NCBI GenBank assembly: GCA_020852755.1
Contig: JADZAF010000096.1
Location: 1 to 53,504 of the forward strand
DNA length: 53,504 nucleotides
Source of the DNA: Bryobacterales bacterium
Lineage (GTDB): Bacteria; Acidobacteriota; Terriglobia; Bryobacterales; Bryobacteraceae
Direction: 5' to 3'
Position 1 is the stretch's first letter. Each line of letters opens with the position of its first letter. The notes under the pieces were generated by a model. That model was given only the letters and a program-made list of their open reading frames with translations, was not told the origin of the DNA and searched no databases. The position numbers were made by a program, and so were the translations under genes. This document shows, one piece after another, positions 1 through 8,770 of the stretch.

Positions 1-50
1 CGGGCGCCAGATCCTAAGTCTGGTGCGTCTGCCAGTTCCGCCACGTTCGC
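1..50 (-). tRNA. tRNA-Leu (anticodon TAG), 3' part cut by window edge
   Basis: Read on the minus strand from position 50, the sequence has a leucine-type acceptor 5' side, a D-arm with the GGCGGAACTGGCAGAC-type core, and a 5-bp anticodon stem CCAGA/TCTGG closing the loop CTTAGGA. Loop positions 34-36 are TAG, so it decodes CUA and related leucine codons. The variable arm, T-arm and 3' end lie outside the window. The resemblance to bacterial tRNA-Leu is close; the exact 3' boundary cannot be seen. Confidence 0.93.
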
Positions 51-71
51 AGGGACGTGCGCCTACAGCGA

Positions 72-77
72 ATTATA
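72..77 (-). promoter_or_regulatory. -10 element of the tRNA-Leu promoter
   Basis: A perfect TATAAT on the minus strand, preceded by TGC (an extended -10 form), lies 21 bases upstream of the tRNA 5' end and between that end and the stop codon of the preceding gene at 82. No good -35 hexamer is seen at 17-18 bp. It probably lets the tRNA be transcribed independently of the 82-4108 operon. Confidence 0.5.
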
Positions 78-81
78 GCAA

Positions 82-1317
82 TCAGGCGCGGCAGCACTGG
101 GACTGCCTGGGCGCGCGGTAGACCACTTTGAGCTGCGGCGTTTTGAGGCGGCGGTGGTCCTCCAGGCGTGAGGTGAGGCAGGCTTCCAGCATGCCGCTCA
201 CTAACAGGGTGCGCTCGACCGGGAAGGGCGCCCGGCCGGTGAGGAACATCTCCGCGATCTTGTGCACGAAGCAGGCCGAATAAGTTACGTTGGGCTCGGG
301 CGGAAGGAAGAACTGAGTGGACTGCACGCCCAGTCCCTTCACCCGCGCGGCGAAGTTGAAGTCGCGCACGGCGCCGTTGAGCATCAACAGGGTAGCCTTC
401 AGGCCGTCGTTGTACTCGATGAAGTAGGCGGCCGGGTTCTTCACCAGTTTCTGCAACTCGCCGGAACCCACCAGGTCCTGCGTACGGCCGTCGGCGACGG
501 TGAGGCCCAGCGGGGAGTCGCTACGCGAGAGGGCGGCGATGAGCAGGTCCCGGGAATAGCGGCCTTCCTGACCCGCCTTCCACACGGCCTCGCCGTCGAT
601 CAACTGCACGGCCTTCACGCCGCTCTCGCCGCCCCGGCGCCGCTCCAGCATGCACTGCATGGCTTCCAGGGCGTGGAAATCCATGGGATCGGAACCGCCC
701 ACGCCGACCATGAGCGCGTCTTCGACCCGGCAGTTCAGCGGCAGCTCGATATCCGGCAGGCGCCAGGTGACCGGCAGCGAGGATCCGGCCAGCATGGGGA
801 ACTTCAGCCGCTTGGAGGCGTCCACCATCCACTTGGCTTTTTCGAAGCTGTAGGAAAGGTGCTTATCGTTGTAGACCGGCACGGCGCGGCCGTCCTGCTC
901 GAAGACGTCCACGCATTGTTTGAAGAACTCGTAGCGCGGGTAAAGCACCTGGCCCTTCTCATTGCGCGGGTACTTGCCGTGCTCTCCGATGATGAGGACG
1001 GCGTCGACGGCGATCTTGGAGCCGCCGCAGCGCAGGGCCTCGGCGATGGTCGGATAGACCGTGAAGCCGAACTCCCTGGCGCGCTCTTCGCTCTGGTCGC
1101 CCTCGGGCTTCTGATCGACGAAGAGGGAGACCACCTTCAGGTTGGGCCGCTGCCAGACGCCCTCGTGGGGATAGCCCACCAGGAAGCGGTCGCCGAAGTG
1201 TTGCGCGTGGGAGAGATAGCGCCAGATGGTGGCGATCACGGCCACGCGCCGGGGACCTGCCTGGGCCGGGGCCACCAGGGGCGCGGCGGCGGTTGCTAGG
1301 AATTCGCGTCGTTTCAT
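82..1317 (-). CDS. Tat-exported protein of an unrecognised family, paralogue of the next gene
   Basis: This 411-residue protein belongs to no family I can name. The start is ATG at 1317, preceded by GGAGG at 1325-1329, and gives the Tat-like signal KRREFLA followed by a short Ala-rich stretch; reading further upstream only overlaps the neighbour. It aligns along its whole length with the protein at 1320-2501: shared blocks are HAQHF near the N-terminus, GEHGKYPRNEKGQ, DKHLSYS, AGSSLPVTWR, FHALEAMQCM and ERRRGGESGV. The early beta-strand pattern and the layout recall a divergent Rossmann/Gfo-Idh-like enzyme, but no GxGxxG or EKP motif is present, so that is only inference. It begins 2 nt after the upstream stop, so it is translationally coupled and last in an operon with the isomerase-like gene at 2498. 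Confidence 0.9.
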   Translation of the reverse strand: MKRREFLATAAAPLVAPAQAGPRRVAVIATIWRYLSHAQHFGDRFLVGYPHEGVWQRPNLKVVSLFVDQKPEGDQSEERAREFGFTVYPTIAEALRCGGSKIAVDAVLIIGEHGKYPRNEKGQVLYPRYEFFKQCVDVFEQDGRAVPVYNDKHLSYSFEKAKWMVDASKRLKFPMLAGSSLPVTWRLPDIELPLNCRVEDALMVGVGGSDPMDFHALEAMQCMLERRRGGESGVKAVQLIDGEAVWKAGQEGRYSRDLLIAALSRSDSPLGLTVADGRTQDLVGSGELQKLVKNPAAYFIEYNDGLKATLLMLNGAVRDFNFAARVKGLGVQSTQFFLPPEPNVTYSACFVHKIAEMFLTGRAPFPVERTLLVSGMLEACLTSRLEDHRRLKTPQLKVVYRAPRQSQCCRA

Positions 1318-1319
1318 CG

Positions 1320-2501
1320 TCAGGTCCTCCAGAAAGTGGATTCCTTGGCGGGCTGGTAGCTCACGGCCAGGTGGGGCGTATCGTAGCGCTCCTGGTTGCG
1401 GTACAGGCTTTCCACGCCGGCGGCGGTCAGCCCGGTGGTCAGCAGGGTGCGCTCCACCGGGTAGGGGGGCTTGCCGGTCAGGAACATCTTCTCGATGTTG
1501 TTGACCAGGGGGCTGAAGAAATTGGCCAGAGTGGTGCGGGCCGGCGGCATGGGCAGGTACATCTGGGTCGAAAGGATGCGGGAGGGGCCTTCCAGCCGGG
1601 CGGCGAAGTTGAAATCCTGCACCAGGCCGTTCATCAGCAGCATGGTGCACTTGAGCCCGTCGAGGTGCTCATAGCAGTAGGCCACCGGGTTCCTGAGAAT
1701 GCGCCGCATGTCGTCGAAGGTGGGCAGGATGTGGTTGAATCCTTTGCGGGCGGGGGTGAGGGTGTGGCTGCGGCACAGGCCGGCCTCGACCAGGTCCTTG
1801 GGCCAGGCGCCGGCCTGGTAGGCCTCCCAGAACTTCTCGCCGCGGTAGGCCTGCACCCACTTGACGCCGGACTCGCCGCCGCGCCGCCGCTCCACCATGC
1901 ACTGGATGGTTTCCAGGGCGTGGAAGTCATAACTGTCCACGCCGCCGTAGCCCACGCACATGGCTTCGCGGATGCGGGCGCCGAGCGGCATCTCGATGGA
2001 GGGCGTGCGCCAGGTGACGGGCAGGCTGGAGCCGGCCATGAAGGCGAAGCCCAGCTTGCGGGAGATGTCGTACATCTCTTTGGCCCACTCCCAGTTCCAG
2101 GAGAGGTGCTTGTCGTTGAACACGGGGACGGACTTGCCGCTGTCCTCGAAGACCTTGACGATCTGTTTGTACAACTCGTAGCGGGGGTAGAGGTGCTGGC
2201 GCTTCTCGTTGTAGGGATAGCGGCCGTGCTCGCCGATGAAGAGCACGCCGTCCACGGCCAGCTTGCTGCCGCCCAGGGTCAGGGTTTCGGCCACGGTGGG
2301 ATAGATCTTCATGGCCGGGAAGCGGGCCGCACGGTCCCGGCTCAGGTCGTCCTTCCCCACCTGGTCGACGTAAAGCGACACCAGGTCCATGGGCGGCTTG
2401 TGATGGGCGCCGTTCCAGCCGTAGCCCTCCAGGAATCGGTCAATGAAGTGCTGGGCGTGAGAATACTTGTGAACAATGGTGACAACCGCCGCGATTTTCA
2501 T
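1320..2501 (-). CDS. Cytoplasmic paralogue of the 82-1317 protein, unrecognised family
   Basis: The 393-residue protein starts directly with MKIAAVVTIVHKYSHAQHF and has no signal peptide, unlike its tandem paralogue. Conserved blocks shared by the two are SHAQHF, YPTVAETL, GGSKLAVDGVLFIGEHG, VFNDKHLS, AGSSLPVTWR, DFHALE and ERRRGGESGV, and these probably mark the active site or fold core. The His-rich N-terminal block and the paired Glu/His residues could bind metal or sugar, but this is unproven. Its ATG overlaps the TGA of the 2498-4108 gene by 4 nt (TCAT on the plus strand at 2498-2501), and its own stop is 2 nt before the next ATG, so the three genes form one coupled operon. A duplication followed by relocation of one copy to the Tat pathway explains the pair. 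Confidence 0.92.
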   Translation of the reverse strand: MKIAAVVTIVHKYSHAQHFIDRFLEGYGWNGAHHKPPMDLVSLYVDQVGKDDLSRDRAARFPAMKIYPTVAETLTLGGSKLAVDGVLFIGEHGRYPYNEKRQHLYPRYELYKQIVKVFEDSGKSVPVFNDKHLSWNWEWAKEMYDISRKLGFAFMAGSSLPVTWRTPSIEMPLGARIREAMCVGYGGVDSYDFHALETIQCMVERRRGGESGVKWVQAYRGEKFWEAYQAGAWPKDLVEAGLCRSHTLTPARKGFNHILPTFDDMRRILRNPVAYCYEHLDGLKCTMLLMNGLVQDFNFAARLEGPSRILSTQMYLPMPPARTTLANFFSPLVNNIEKMFLTGKPPYPVERTLLTTGLTAAGVESLYRNQERYDTPHLAVSYQPAKESTFWRT

Positions 2502-4108
2502 AGTCCGTGATCCGTTCCGCAGATGCTGACCTGGAGGCCCATATCGCGCAGCATGGCTGCCTTGGCCGCCAGGGCTGTGTTGGCTGACGCGGCATCGGGC
2601 GCGTAGGCTACCTGAATGTGGTTGGCCTTATGCCGGGCCATCAACTGGTCGCGGCCCACGCCGTAGAGCAGGGCATGCATCATGGGCCACTGGGCCGTGG
2701 TGATCCGCCAGCGCCGCTCGGTCTCCTCCGGCGGCAACTCGACGGCGCGCCCGCGGCCCAGGTCGGCTTTGAGCACGCCATTGTCCACGAAGACGCGGCT
2801 CCAGACGATCTCGCCAGGCTTGCTGACGCCCTTGATGGTGCCGCCGCCCAGTCTGAAGTACATGGACGGCTGGCGCTCGCTGATGGCGCCGGCGTATCCG
2901 CCCACCAGGTGATTGGGCGGCACCGCACCGGAGATCTCGAAGACCCAGACGAACTCTTCCTTGCCGTTGACCGCGAAGGTCTCGCCGTAGCGCACGTCGT
3001 GCAGGGTATTTTCGGGGTCCAGGCCCAGGGCAGTCCAGACGCGGTTGGTGACCAGGCCGTCCAGGCCGGCGCATTCATCCACTTCATTGAAGTGGGGCAA
3101 GGCCTGGCCTTCATACAGAACGCGCCCGGTCACGGCGTGTTTCACGGGCGGCCGGTCCACGTTGTTAAGCAGCCCTTCCACGAGGTCGGAGGCGGGAGCC
3201 AGGTCCTTCAATCCCTGCTGATACTGGATGCCGATGGTGTCGCAGCCGAAGTCGTCGGCGATCCGCAGGGCGGCGATGTACATCTTGCACTGCTCGAGGA
3301 TCTGGGCGTCGGTCAGGTCGGTCTCGGGGTCCGGTCCGGTGTGGAAGCGCATGCCCCGGGCGTCCAGCCAGGCGCGGACTTCGGCGGCTTCGGAGTCGGG
3401 CACCTGGCGCATGGCCGCGTAGAGGGTGGACTGGCTGAGCCGCTCCTTGAAAATGCCGGTGGGGTGCAGCAATTCGTCCGGGATGATGGCGTTGTACATG
3501 CCCATGCAGCCCTCGTCGAAGATGCCCATGATGGCCTTGCCGCGGCGCAATTCGGCGGCCAGGCGGGCTCCGGTCTCCTCGGCCTGCTGGGGCAGGCGGA
3601 ACCGGGAAAGCGGCCGCACGTGGCCGAGGTCGTGGACCACCTGGGCGCCGCCGAGCCAGCAACGCAGGCCGTTCAGGAAGAACTCATCGGTGAAGTCGGC
3701 GCTCCACAGCGTGCTGTAAGGGACGCCGGCCTTGGTGAGCGAAGCGTTGAGGTTCAACATGCCCACCAGCCCGGGCCATTCGCCGCTCCAGTTGGCGATG
3801 GTGAGGATGGGGCCGCGGTGGGTCAACAGCCCGCTGAAGACGTGGTGAGTATACTGCCAGACCGCTTCGACAACCACCAGCGGGGCCTCCGGCGGGAGGT
3901 TGCGGAAGACCTCCATTCCGTACTTCTGGCTGTCGATGAATCCGTGCTGCTTCTCGGGGATATAGGGATGGCCGCGGACGACGGAGCGTCCGTTGGCCCG
4001 GATGGCAGCCATGACCGCTTCTTCGACCCGCGACTGGGCGGGCCAGCACACCTGGTTGGCGGAGAGCCGCAGGTCTCCGCTGGCGACGAGATAGATTGTT
4101 TCGGCCAT
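2498..4108 (-). CDS. L-fucose isomerase-like protein (FucI/AraA fold)
   Basis: The 536 residues resemble the L-fucose isomerase-like group of ketol isomerases, which interconvert aldoses and ketoses with a divalent metal. Supporting segments are the block GPILTIANWSGEWPGLVG followed by LNLNASLTKAGVPY in the N-terminal half, the acidic GIFDEGCMGMYN region near the middle, the NEVDECAGLDGLVTN block, and a C-terminal WPMMHALLYGVGRDQLMARH stretch that matches the position of the Trp/His-rich ligand-binding end of FucI. E. coli FucI is about 590 residues, so this is slightly short. No signal peptide is seen, so it is cytoplasmic. It is the first gene of the minus-strand operon and is divergent from a ToxR-type regulator whose ATG is 11 bp away. 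The substrate is not readable; fucose or another deoxy-sugar fits the glycan genes further right. Confidence 0.8.
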   Translation of the reverse strand: MAETIYLVASGDLRLSANQVCWPAQSRVEEAVMAAIRANGRSVVRGHPYIPEKQHGFIDSQKYGMEVFRNLPPEAPLVVVEAVWQYTHHVFSGLLTHRGPILTIANWSGEWPGLVGMLNLNASLTKAGVPYSTLWSADFTDEFFLNGLRCWLGGAQVVHDLGHVRPLSRFRLPQQAEETGARLAAELRRGKAIMGIFDEGCMGMYNAIIPDELLHPTGIFKERLSQSTLYAAMRQVPDSEAAEVRAWLDARGMRFHTGPDPETDLTDAQILEQCKMYIAALRIADDFGCDTIGIQYQQGLKDLAPASDLVEGLLNNVDRPPVKHAVTGRVLYEGQALPHFNEVDECAGLDGLVTNRVWTALGLDPENTLHDVRYGETFAVNGKEEFVWVFEISGAVPPNHLVGGYAGAISERQPSMYFRLGGGTIKGVSKPGEIVWSRVFVDNGVLKADLGRGRAVELPPEETERRWRITTAQWPMMHALLYGVGRDQLMARHKANHIQVAYAPDAASANTALAAKAAMLRDMGLQVSICGTDHGL

Positions 4109-4119
4109 AGAGGTCCATT

Positions 4120-5991
4120 ATGACACCGGGGGGTGGAGGCCACGGGGATCTGGTAACATCGATGCTCTTGGGCGGGCACGTGTACGAGTTCGGTCCCTTC
4201 CGCATCGATCCGCGGGAGCGGGTGTTGCGGCGCGGGGAGGAAGCGGTCGCGCTGGCGCCGAAGGCGGTGGAGACCCTGCTGGCCCTGATCGAGCGCCGGG
4301 ACCGCTTCGTGGGGAAAGCCGAGCTGATGAAGCTGGTGTGGCCCGACGCGTTTGTCGAGGAAACGGGCCTGGCGCGCAACATCTCGGTGGTCCGGAAGGC
4401 GCTGGGGGACGATCCGGAAGGCTCGCAGTACATCGAGACGGTTCCGAAGCGGGGCTATCGTTTCGTGGCGCAAGTGCGGGAAGCGGGCGCGGGTGAGGCT
4501 GCGGCCCAGACGGCGGGGGCGCGGCGGCGGTGGTTGTGGACAGCGGCCGCACTGCTGGCGGCCGGCGCCGCGGGGTTGCTGGTCTGGAAGTACGCGGCGG
4601 GCCGTCCGGCGGCGGCTCCCATGCGATCGATCGCCGTCCTGCCGTTCCGCAACCTGTCGCACGATCCGGCCCAAGACTATTTTGCGGAAGGCATGGCCGA
4701 GGTGCTGACCCTGGACCTGGCCCGGATCGAGCGGTTGCGGGTGATCGCACCGGCCTCGGCCGCGCGCTACCGTAACAGCAGCGCGCCGCTTTCGGAAACC
4801 GCGCGGCGGCTGCGGGTCGAGGGCATCGTGCAGGGGACGGCGCAGATGGCGGGGGGCCGGGTGCGGGTCACGGCGCAGCTTACCGACACCCGCACCGGCG
4901 CGGTGCTGTGGGGGCAGAGCTACGAGCGCGACCTGCGGGACGTGTTCGCGTTGCAGAGCGAGCTGGCGCGGGCCATCGCGCGGGGCGTGCGGGCCGGCGC
5001 CGGGGCGGGCGGGTCAGAGGAACGGCCCGGCCGGGTGGCTCCCGAGGCCTGGCACGCCTATCTGAAGGGCCGCTATTTTTGGAACAAGCGCACCGAGGAG
5101 GGCCTGCGGCAGGCGGTGAGGCAGTTCGAGCAGGCCATCGCGGCCGATGCGGGCTATGCGCCGGGGCACGCCGGGCTGGCGGACGCCCTGGCACTGCTCG
5201 GGTCGAACGGCTACGACGCCATGCCGCCCAGGGAAGCGATGCCAGCGGCCAAGGCGGCGGCGCTCAGGGCGCTGGAACTCGACGATTCCCTGGCCGAGGC
5301 CCATGCCTCGCTGGCCTACGTGCACCTGTCGTATGAGTGGGACCTGCCGGCGGCGGAGAAAGAGTTCCGCCGGGCTATCGAACTGAACCCCGGATACGCC
5401 ACGGCGCACCACTGGTTCGGACATTATTACCTGGCGGCAGGGAAACCCGACCAGGCGCTGCTGGAGATGCGGCGGGCGCTGGACCTGGACCCGCTGTCGC
5501 TGCCCATCAACACCGGGGTGGGCTGGTGCCTGTATTTCGCCGGGCTGACCGACCGGGCGATCGCGCAGTACCGGGAGGCGCTGAGCCTGGATGCAGGCTT
5601 CGCGCTGGCGCACCAGGTTCTCGGCGTCGCCTGCGAGCGGAAGGGGTGGCACGATCAGGCCATCGGGGAACTCCGGCAGGCGGTGGAACTGTCCGGGGAG
5701 AGTCCCAGCGCGGTGGCGGCCCTGGCGCACGCGTACGCCTCGGCCGGACGGCGAAAAGAGGCGGCGGAGGAGATCGCCAGGCTCACCCGGGCTTCGGGCA
5801 AGCGCTATGTTCCCGCCGCCTACCTGGCCGCGGCCTGGGCCGGGCTCGGGGATCTGAACCGCGCCGGGGAATGGTTCCGCAAGGCCGTGGCGGAGCGCAG
5901 CGAGTACCTGATTTACTTCCGGCACGACCCCGCTTTCCGGCACCTGGTGAAAGACAAGCGGTTCCAGTTGCCGGAGGGAGCCGGACCCTGA
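4120..5991 (+). CDS. ToxR/CadC-type winged-helix regulator with TolB-like and TPR domains
   Basis: Domain order for the 623-residue product: winged-helix DNA-binding domain at about 20-115 (YEFGPFRIDPRE at the start, VPKRGYRFVA at the wing), a transmembrane segment at about 134-155, a TolB/adenylate-cyclase-associated domain at about 165-290 (SIAVLPFRNLS, then QDYFAEGMAEVL), then tetratricopeptide repeats to the C-terminus. The DNA-binding domain would be cytoplasmic and the sensor/TPR part periplasmic, as in CadC-like one-component regulators; this architecture is expanded in Acidobacteria. ATG 4120 has AGAGG at 4109-4113; ATG 4162 fits the family N-terminus equally well but lacks a good site. 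It is divergent from the isomerase-like operon, with only 11 bp between start codons, so it may control that operon, though this is inferred from position alone. Confidence 0.93.
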   Translation: MTPGGGGHGDLVTSMLLGGHVYEFGPFRIDPRERVLRRGEEAVALAPKAVETLLALIERRDRFVGKAELMKLVWPDAFVEETGLARNISVVRKALGDDPEGSQYIETVPKRGYRFVAQVREAGAGEAAAQTAGARRRWLWTAAALLAAGAAGLLVWKYAAGRPAAAPMRSIAVLPFRNLSHDPAQDYFAEGMAEVLTLDLARIERLRVIAPASAARYRNSSAPLSETARRLRVEGIVQGTAQMAGGRVRVTAQLTDTRTGAVLWGQSYERDLRDVFALQSELARAIARGVRAGAGAGGSEERPGRVAPEAWHAYLKGRYFWNKRTEEGLRQAVRQFEQAIAADAGYAPGHAGLADALALLGSNGYDAMPPREAMPAAKAAALRALELDDSLAEAHASLAYVHLSYEWDLPAAEKEFRRAIELNPGYATAHHWFGHYYLAAGKPDQALLEMRRALDLDPLSLPINTGVGWCLYFAGLTDRAIAQYREALSLDAGFALAHQVLGVACERKGWHDQAIGELRQAVELSGESPSAVAALAHAYASAGRRKEAAEEIARLTRASGKRYVPAAYLAAAWAGLGDLNRAGEWFRKAVAERSEYLIYFRHDPAFRHLVKDKRFQLPEGAGP

Positions 5992-6182
5992 AGGCCGTCC
6001 GCTGCTGGGGAACGGCAAGTGCTTGCATTCGCATAAGCTTGCACCGGGTTGCATGGGCCTGCGGCCCGCGGGTCACTCCCTCCGTTCGCGGCCGGGCCTG
6101 GCGCTGTAAGAGGTTTGTAAGGCTTTTCGAAGGCTCGATCCGCGGCTTTTTCGCCTAGCATTGGGCGGAAAGGAGCCGCATC

Positions 6183-6701
6183 ATGGGTTGGAAAGCAGGC
6201 TTTACCGTTTGGATGGCGGCGGGACTGGCCGGGGTGTTGCCGGCCGCCGCGCAGGAAGCGCCGCGGAGGGTGCGGGTGGGAGTCTACGACAACCGGGCGA
6301 TCGCGATCGCTTACGCTCATTCCCCGCTCAGCCCGATTGCACAGAAGATGCGCGAACTGCGCGAAGCCAAGGCCGCCGGCGACACCGCGCGGGCGAAGGA
6401 ACTGGAGGCCTGGGCGAAGAAACACCAGCGGCAGCTGCACCGGCAGGGCTTCGGGCGGGTGCCCGTGGACGACCTGCTGGCCCTGGTCAAGGACCGGCTG
6501 CCCGAGGCGGCGCGCAAGGCAGGGGTGGACATCATCGCCTGGCAATGCGATTACTGCCCGGCGAACGCCGAAGCGGTGGACATCACCAATGAACTGGCGT
6601 CGCTGTTCGAGCCTTCCCAAAGGGCGCTTCGGTTCCTGGCGGATCTCGGAAACCATCCGCCCCTGGACCTGGACGAGATCGAGCAGCACCAGGACCAGTG
6701 A
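6183..6701 (+). CDS. Small secreted protein of unknown function
   Basis: The 172-residue product has a Sec-type signal peptide (MGWKAGFTVWMAAGLAGVLP, cleavage likely after PAAAQ). The mature part starts with a beta-strand (RRVRVGVYDNRAIAIAYA), continues with a charged helix of about 40 residues rich in Lys/Arg/Glu/Ala, and has a CDYC pair followed by ANAEAVDITNELASLF. A strong ribosome binding site, AAAGGAG at 6169-6175, fixes the start. Its stop is 8 nt before the likely ATG of the membrane protein at 6710, so the two are an operon. I do not recognise the family; the CxxC could be a disulfide or metal site in the periplasm. Confidence 0.85.
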   Translation: MGWKAGFTVWMAAGLAGVLPAAAQEAPRRVRVGVYDNRAIAIAYAHSPLSPIAQKMRELREAKAAGDTARAKELEAWAKKHQRQLHRQGFGRVPVDDLLALVKDRLPEAARKAGVDIIAWQCDYCPANAEAVDITNELASLFEPSQRALRFLADLGNHPPLDLDEIEQHQDQ

Positions 6702-6709
6702 GGTGCATC

Positions 6710-8761
6710 ATGCCGGACATCGAAAGGTACCGGATCGACATCATGAGCCGCACGCTGGGCGAACTGCTGCGGCGGCAGGCGGCAACCGAGGAGCGGCTGG
6801 GGAGAATCGAGACCCGGCTGGGGATGGAGCCGGCGGCCGTGCCCGCGGCGGCGCCGGAAGCGCAGGCGGCGGCGCCACCGGTTCGCCTGCCGGTTGAGGA
6901 CGAGCCGGCTCGACCGGCGTCCCCGTCGGTTACGCCCTCGCGGACGGTGTCCGCGACCGTTACGCCCTCGCGGCCGCTGGAAACCTCGATGGGGTTGACG
7001 TGGCTGAACCGGGCGGGGGTGATGACGCTGGTGCTGGGCGCCGCTTTCTTTTTCAAGTACGCAGTGGATAACGGCTGGATCGGCGAGAGCGGGCGGGTGG
7101 CGCTGGGCGTCCTGGCCGGGTTGAGCGCGCTGGCGGTGGCGGACCGGACCTGGAAGCGCGGCCACAGGATCTACGCGCAGGGGTTGTGCGGCGCGGGCAC
7201 CGGCATCCTCTATCTTTCGTTCTACGCCGCCTTCGGGTTCTATCACCTGTTGGGAAATGGGGTGAGCTTCGCGCTGATGACGGCGGTGACCGCGGCGGCG
7301 GGCGGACTGGCTCTGCGCTACGGTTCGCAGGCCATCCTGGTGCTCGGCCTGCTCGGCGGCTATGCTACCCCGGTGCTGTTGAGCGGCCGGGAGGACCATC
7401 CCTGGTTCTTCTTCAGCTACGTGCTGCTGCTGACCGCGTGCGGCCTGGCGGCCGGGCGCAGGGGCAGGTGGCGCGGCCAGGAGCTTCTGACTCTCGCCGC
7501 CACCGCGGTGCTGTGGTCCATCTGGTACAGCGGGCAGTTCGGGCCCGAGAAGCGGTTCGTGGCCACATTCTTCGCGCTGCTGTATTACGGCCTGTTCGTG
7601 TCCCGGAACAACCGGATCGCGGCGGCCGCGGCACAGGTTCTGGCGGCGGTAGCATTGGCTTTGGTCTGGCAGCGGCCCCACGCGGCCTATCCGCCGCTCA
7701 GCCTGGCCCTGGTTCTGACGGGGCTGGCGGCGGCCCTGCGCCGGTGGAACCATCTGGCGCCGGCCGCCTTCCTCGCCTTCTGGATCCTGTGGACCGGGTG
7801 GCATCCAGGGCCGCACGCGGGCATCTCGTTCGTCTGGCTCACCGCGGCCTTCCTGATTTTCCTGGTCTGGTTCCTCCGCCGGCTTCCGCATGCGGCCGCG
7901 CTGTTCCTGACGGCTCTGAACCCGGCCCTGTACTTCGCTCTGTGCTACGACCTGCTGGCCCGAGGCTATGTGGACTACCGCGGCCTGCTGACGGCCGCGA
8001 TCGCCGGAGTGTATCTCGCGGCGGCGTACCGGCTGCGAAACCGGGACGGCCTGACGCTCGCGCTGCTGCTGGGCATGTCGATCTGTTTCGCGACCCTGGC
8101 CATACCGATTCAGTTCTCGGGCTACCGCATCACCATGGCGTGGGCGCTGGAAGCGGGCGCGCTGGTCTGGATCGGGGCCAGGACCGGCCAGCCGCGCGCG
8201 GGACTCGCGGGGCTGGCGGTGTTCGCCGCAGTGCTTTTGCGGCTGCAGTTTCTCGACGCCTGGATCTTCCCGAGCGCAAGCAGCTACAGCCTGGTATGGA
8301 ACGCGCGGTTCCTGACCTTTCTGACGGCGGTTGTTTCCCTGTGGCTGTCGGCCTGGTGGACAAGGACCACCGGGCCGCGCCTGGGACTCTACCTGGCGGG
8401 CCACTACGCGATGCTGTGGGCCCTGATCCTGGAAACGCTGGGGGTCTGCGGCCGGCTCGCGCCGGCGGATATGGCGGCCAGCGCCGGGCGGACGGCGGTC
8501 TCCATCCTGCTGGCCGCATACGCGGTGGTGCTGATTTCGACGGGCGTGCTTTCGGGCCGCGTATTGAACCGCTGGCTGGGGCTCGGCCTGATGGCGCTGG
8601 TGGTCCTGAAGCTGTATCTCTCCGACGTGTGGATGCTGAGCCGCACGGACAGGATCTGGGCCTTCGGGGTCCTGGGTGTGCTGTTGCTCCTGGTCTCGTT
8701 CCTGTATTCGCGCTACCGCGGTTCGATCGAGGGCTGGTGGCGGCAACCGGCGGTAAAATGA
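6710..8761 (+). CDS. Polytopic membrane protein, DUF2339 type
   Basis: The product of about 683 residues begins with a short coiled-coil helix (TLGELLRRQAATEERLGRIE), then an Ala/Pro-rich linker of about 60 residues, then some twenty hydrophobic segments to the C-terminus. The first membrane block (LNRAGVMTLVLGAAFFFKYA) and the GGYATPVLLS motif match the large DUF2339 predicted membrane proteins, whose function is not established. ATG 6710 has GAGG at 6700-6703; an in-frame GTG at 6698 overlaps the previous stop and is less likely. It sits between a small secreted protein and a radical SAM protein with very short gaps, so the three are probably co-transcribed. Confidence 0.9.
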   Translation: MPDIERYRIDIMSRTLGELLRRQAATEERLGRIETRLGMEPAAVPAAAPEAQAAAPPVRLPVEDEPARPASPSVTPSRTVSATVTPSRPLETSMGLTWLNRAGVMTLVLGAAFFFKYAVDNGWIGESGRVALGVLAGLSALAVADRTWKRGHRIYAQGLCGAGTGILYLSFYAAFGFYHLLGNGVSFALMTAVTAAAGGLALRYGSQAILVLGLLGGYATPVLLSGREDHPWFFFSYVLLLTACGLAAGRRGRWRGQELLTLAATAVLWSIWYSGQFGPEKRFVATFFALLYYGLFVSRNNRIAAAAAQVLAAVALALVWQRPHAAYPPLSLALVLTGLAAALRRWNHLAPAAFLAFWILWTGWHPGPHAGISFVWLTAAFLIFLVWFLRRLPHAAALFLTALNPALYFALCYDLLARGYVDYRGLLTAAIAGVYLAAAYRLRNRDGLTLALLLGMSICFATLAIPIQFSGYRITMAWALEAGALVWIGARTGQPRAGLAGLAVFAAVLLRLQFLDAWIFPSASSYSLVWNARFLTFLTAVVSLWLSAWWTRTTGPRLGLYLAGHYAMLWALILETLGVCGRLAPADMAASAGRTAVSILLAAYAVVLISTGVLSGRVLNRWLGLGLMALVVLKLYLSDVWMLSRTDRIWAFGVLGVLLLLVSFLYSRYRGSIEGWWRQPAVK

Positions 8762-8770
8762 GGGGCAGAG

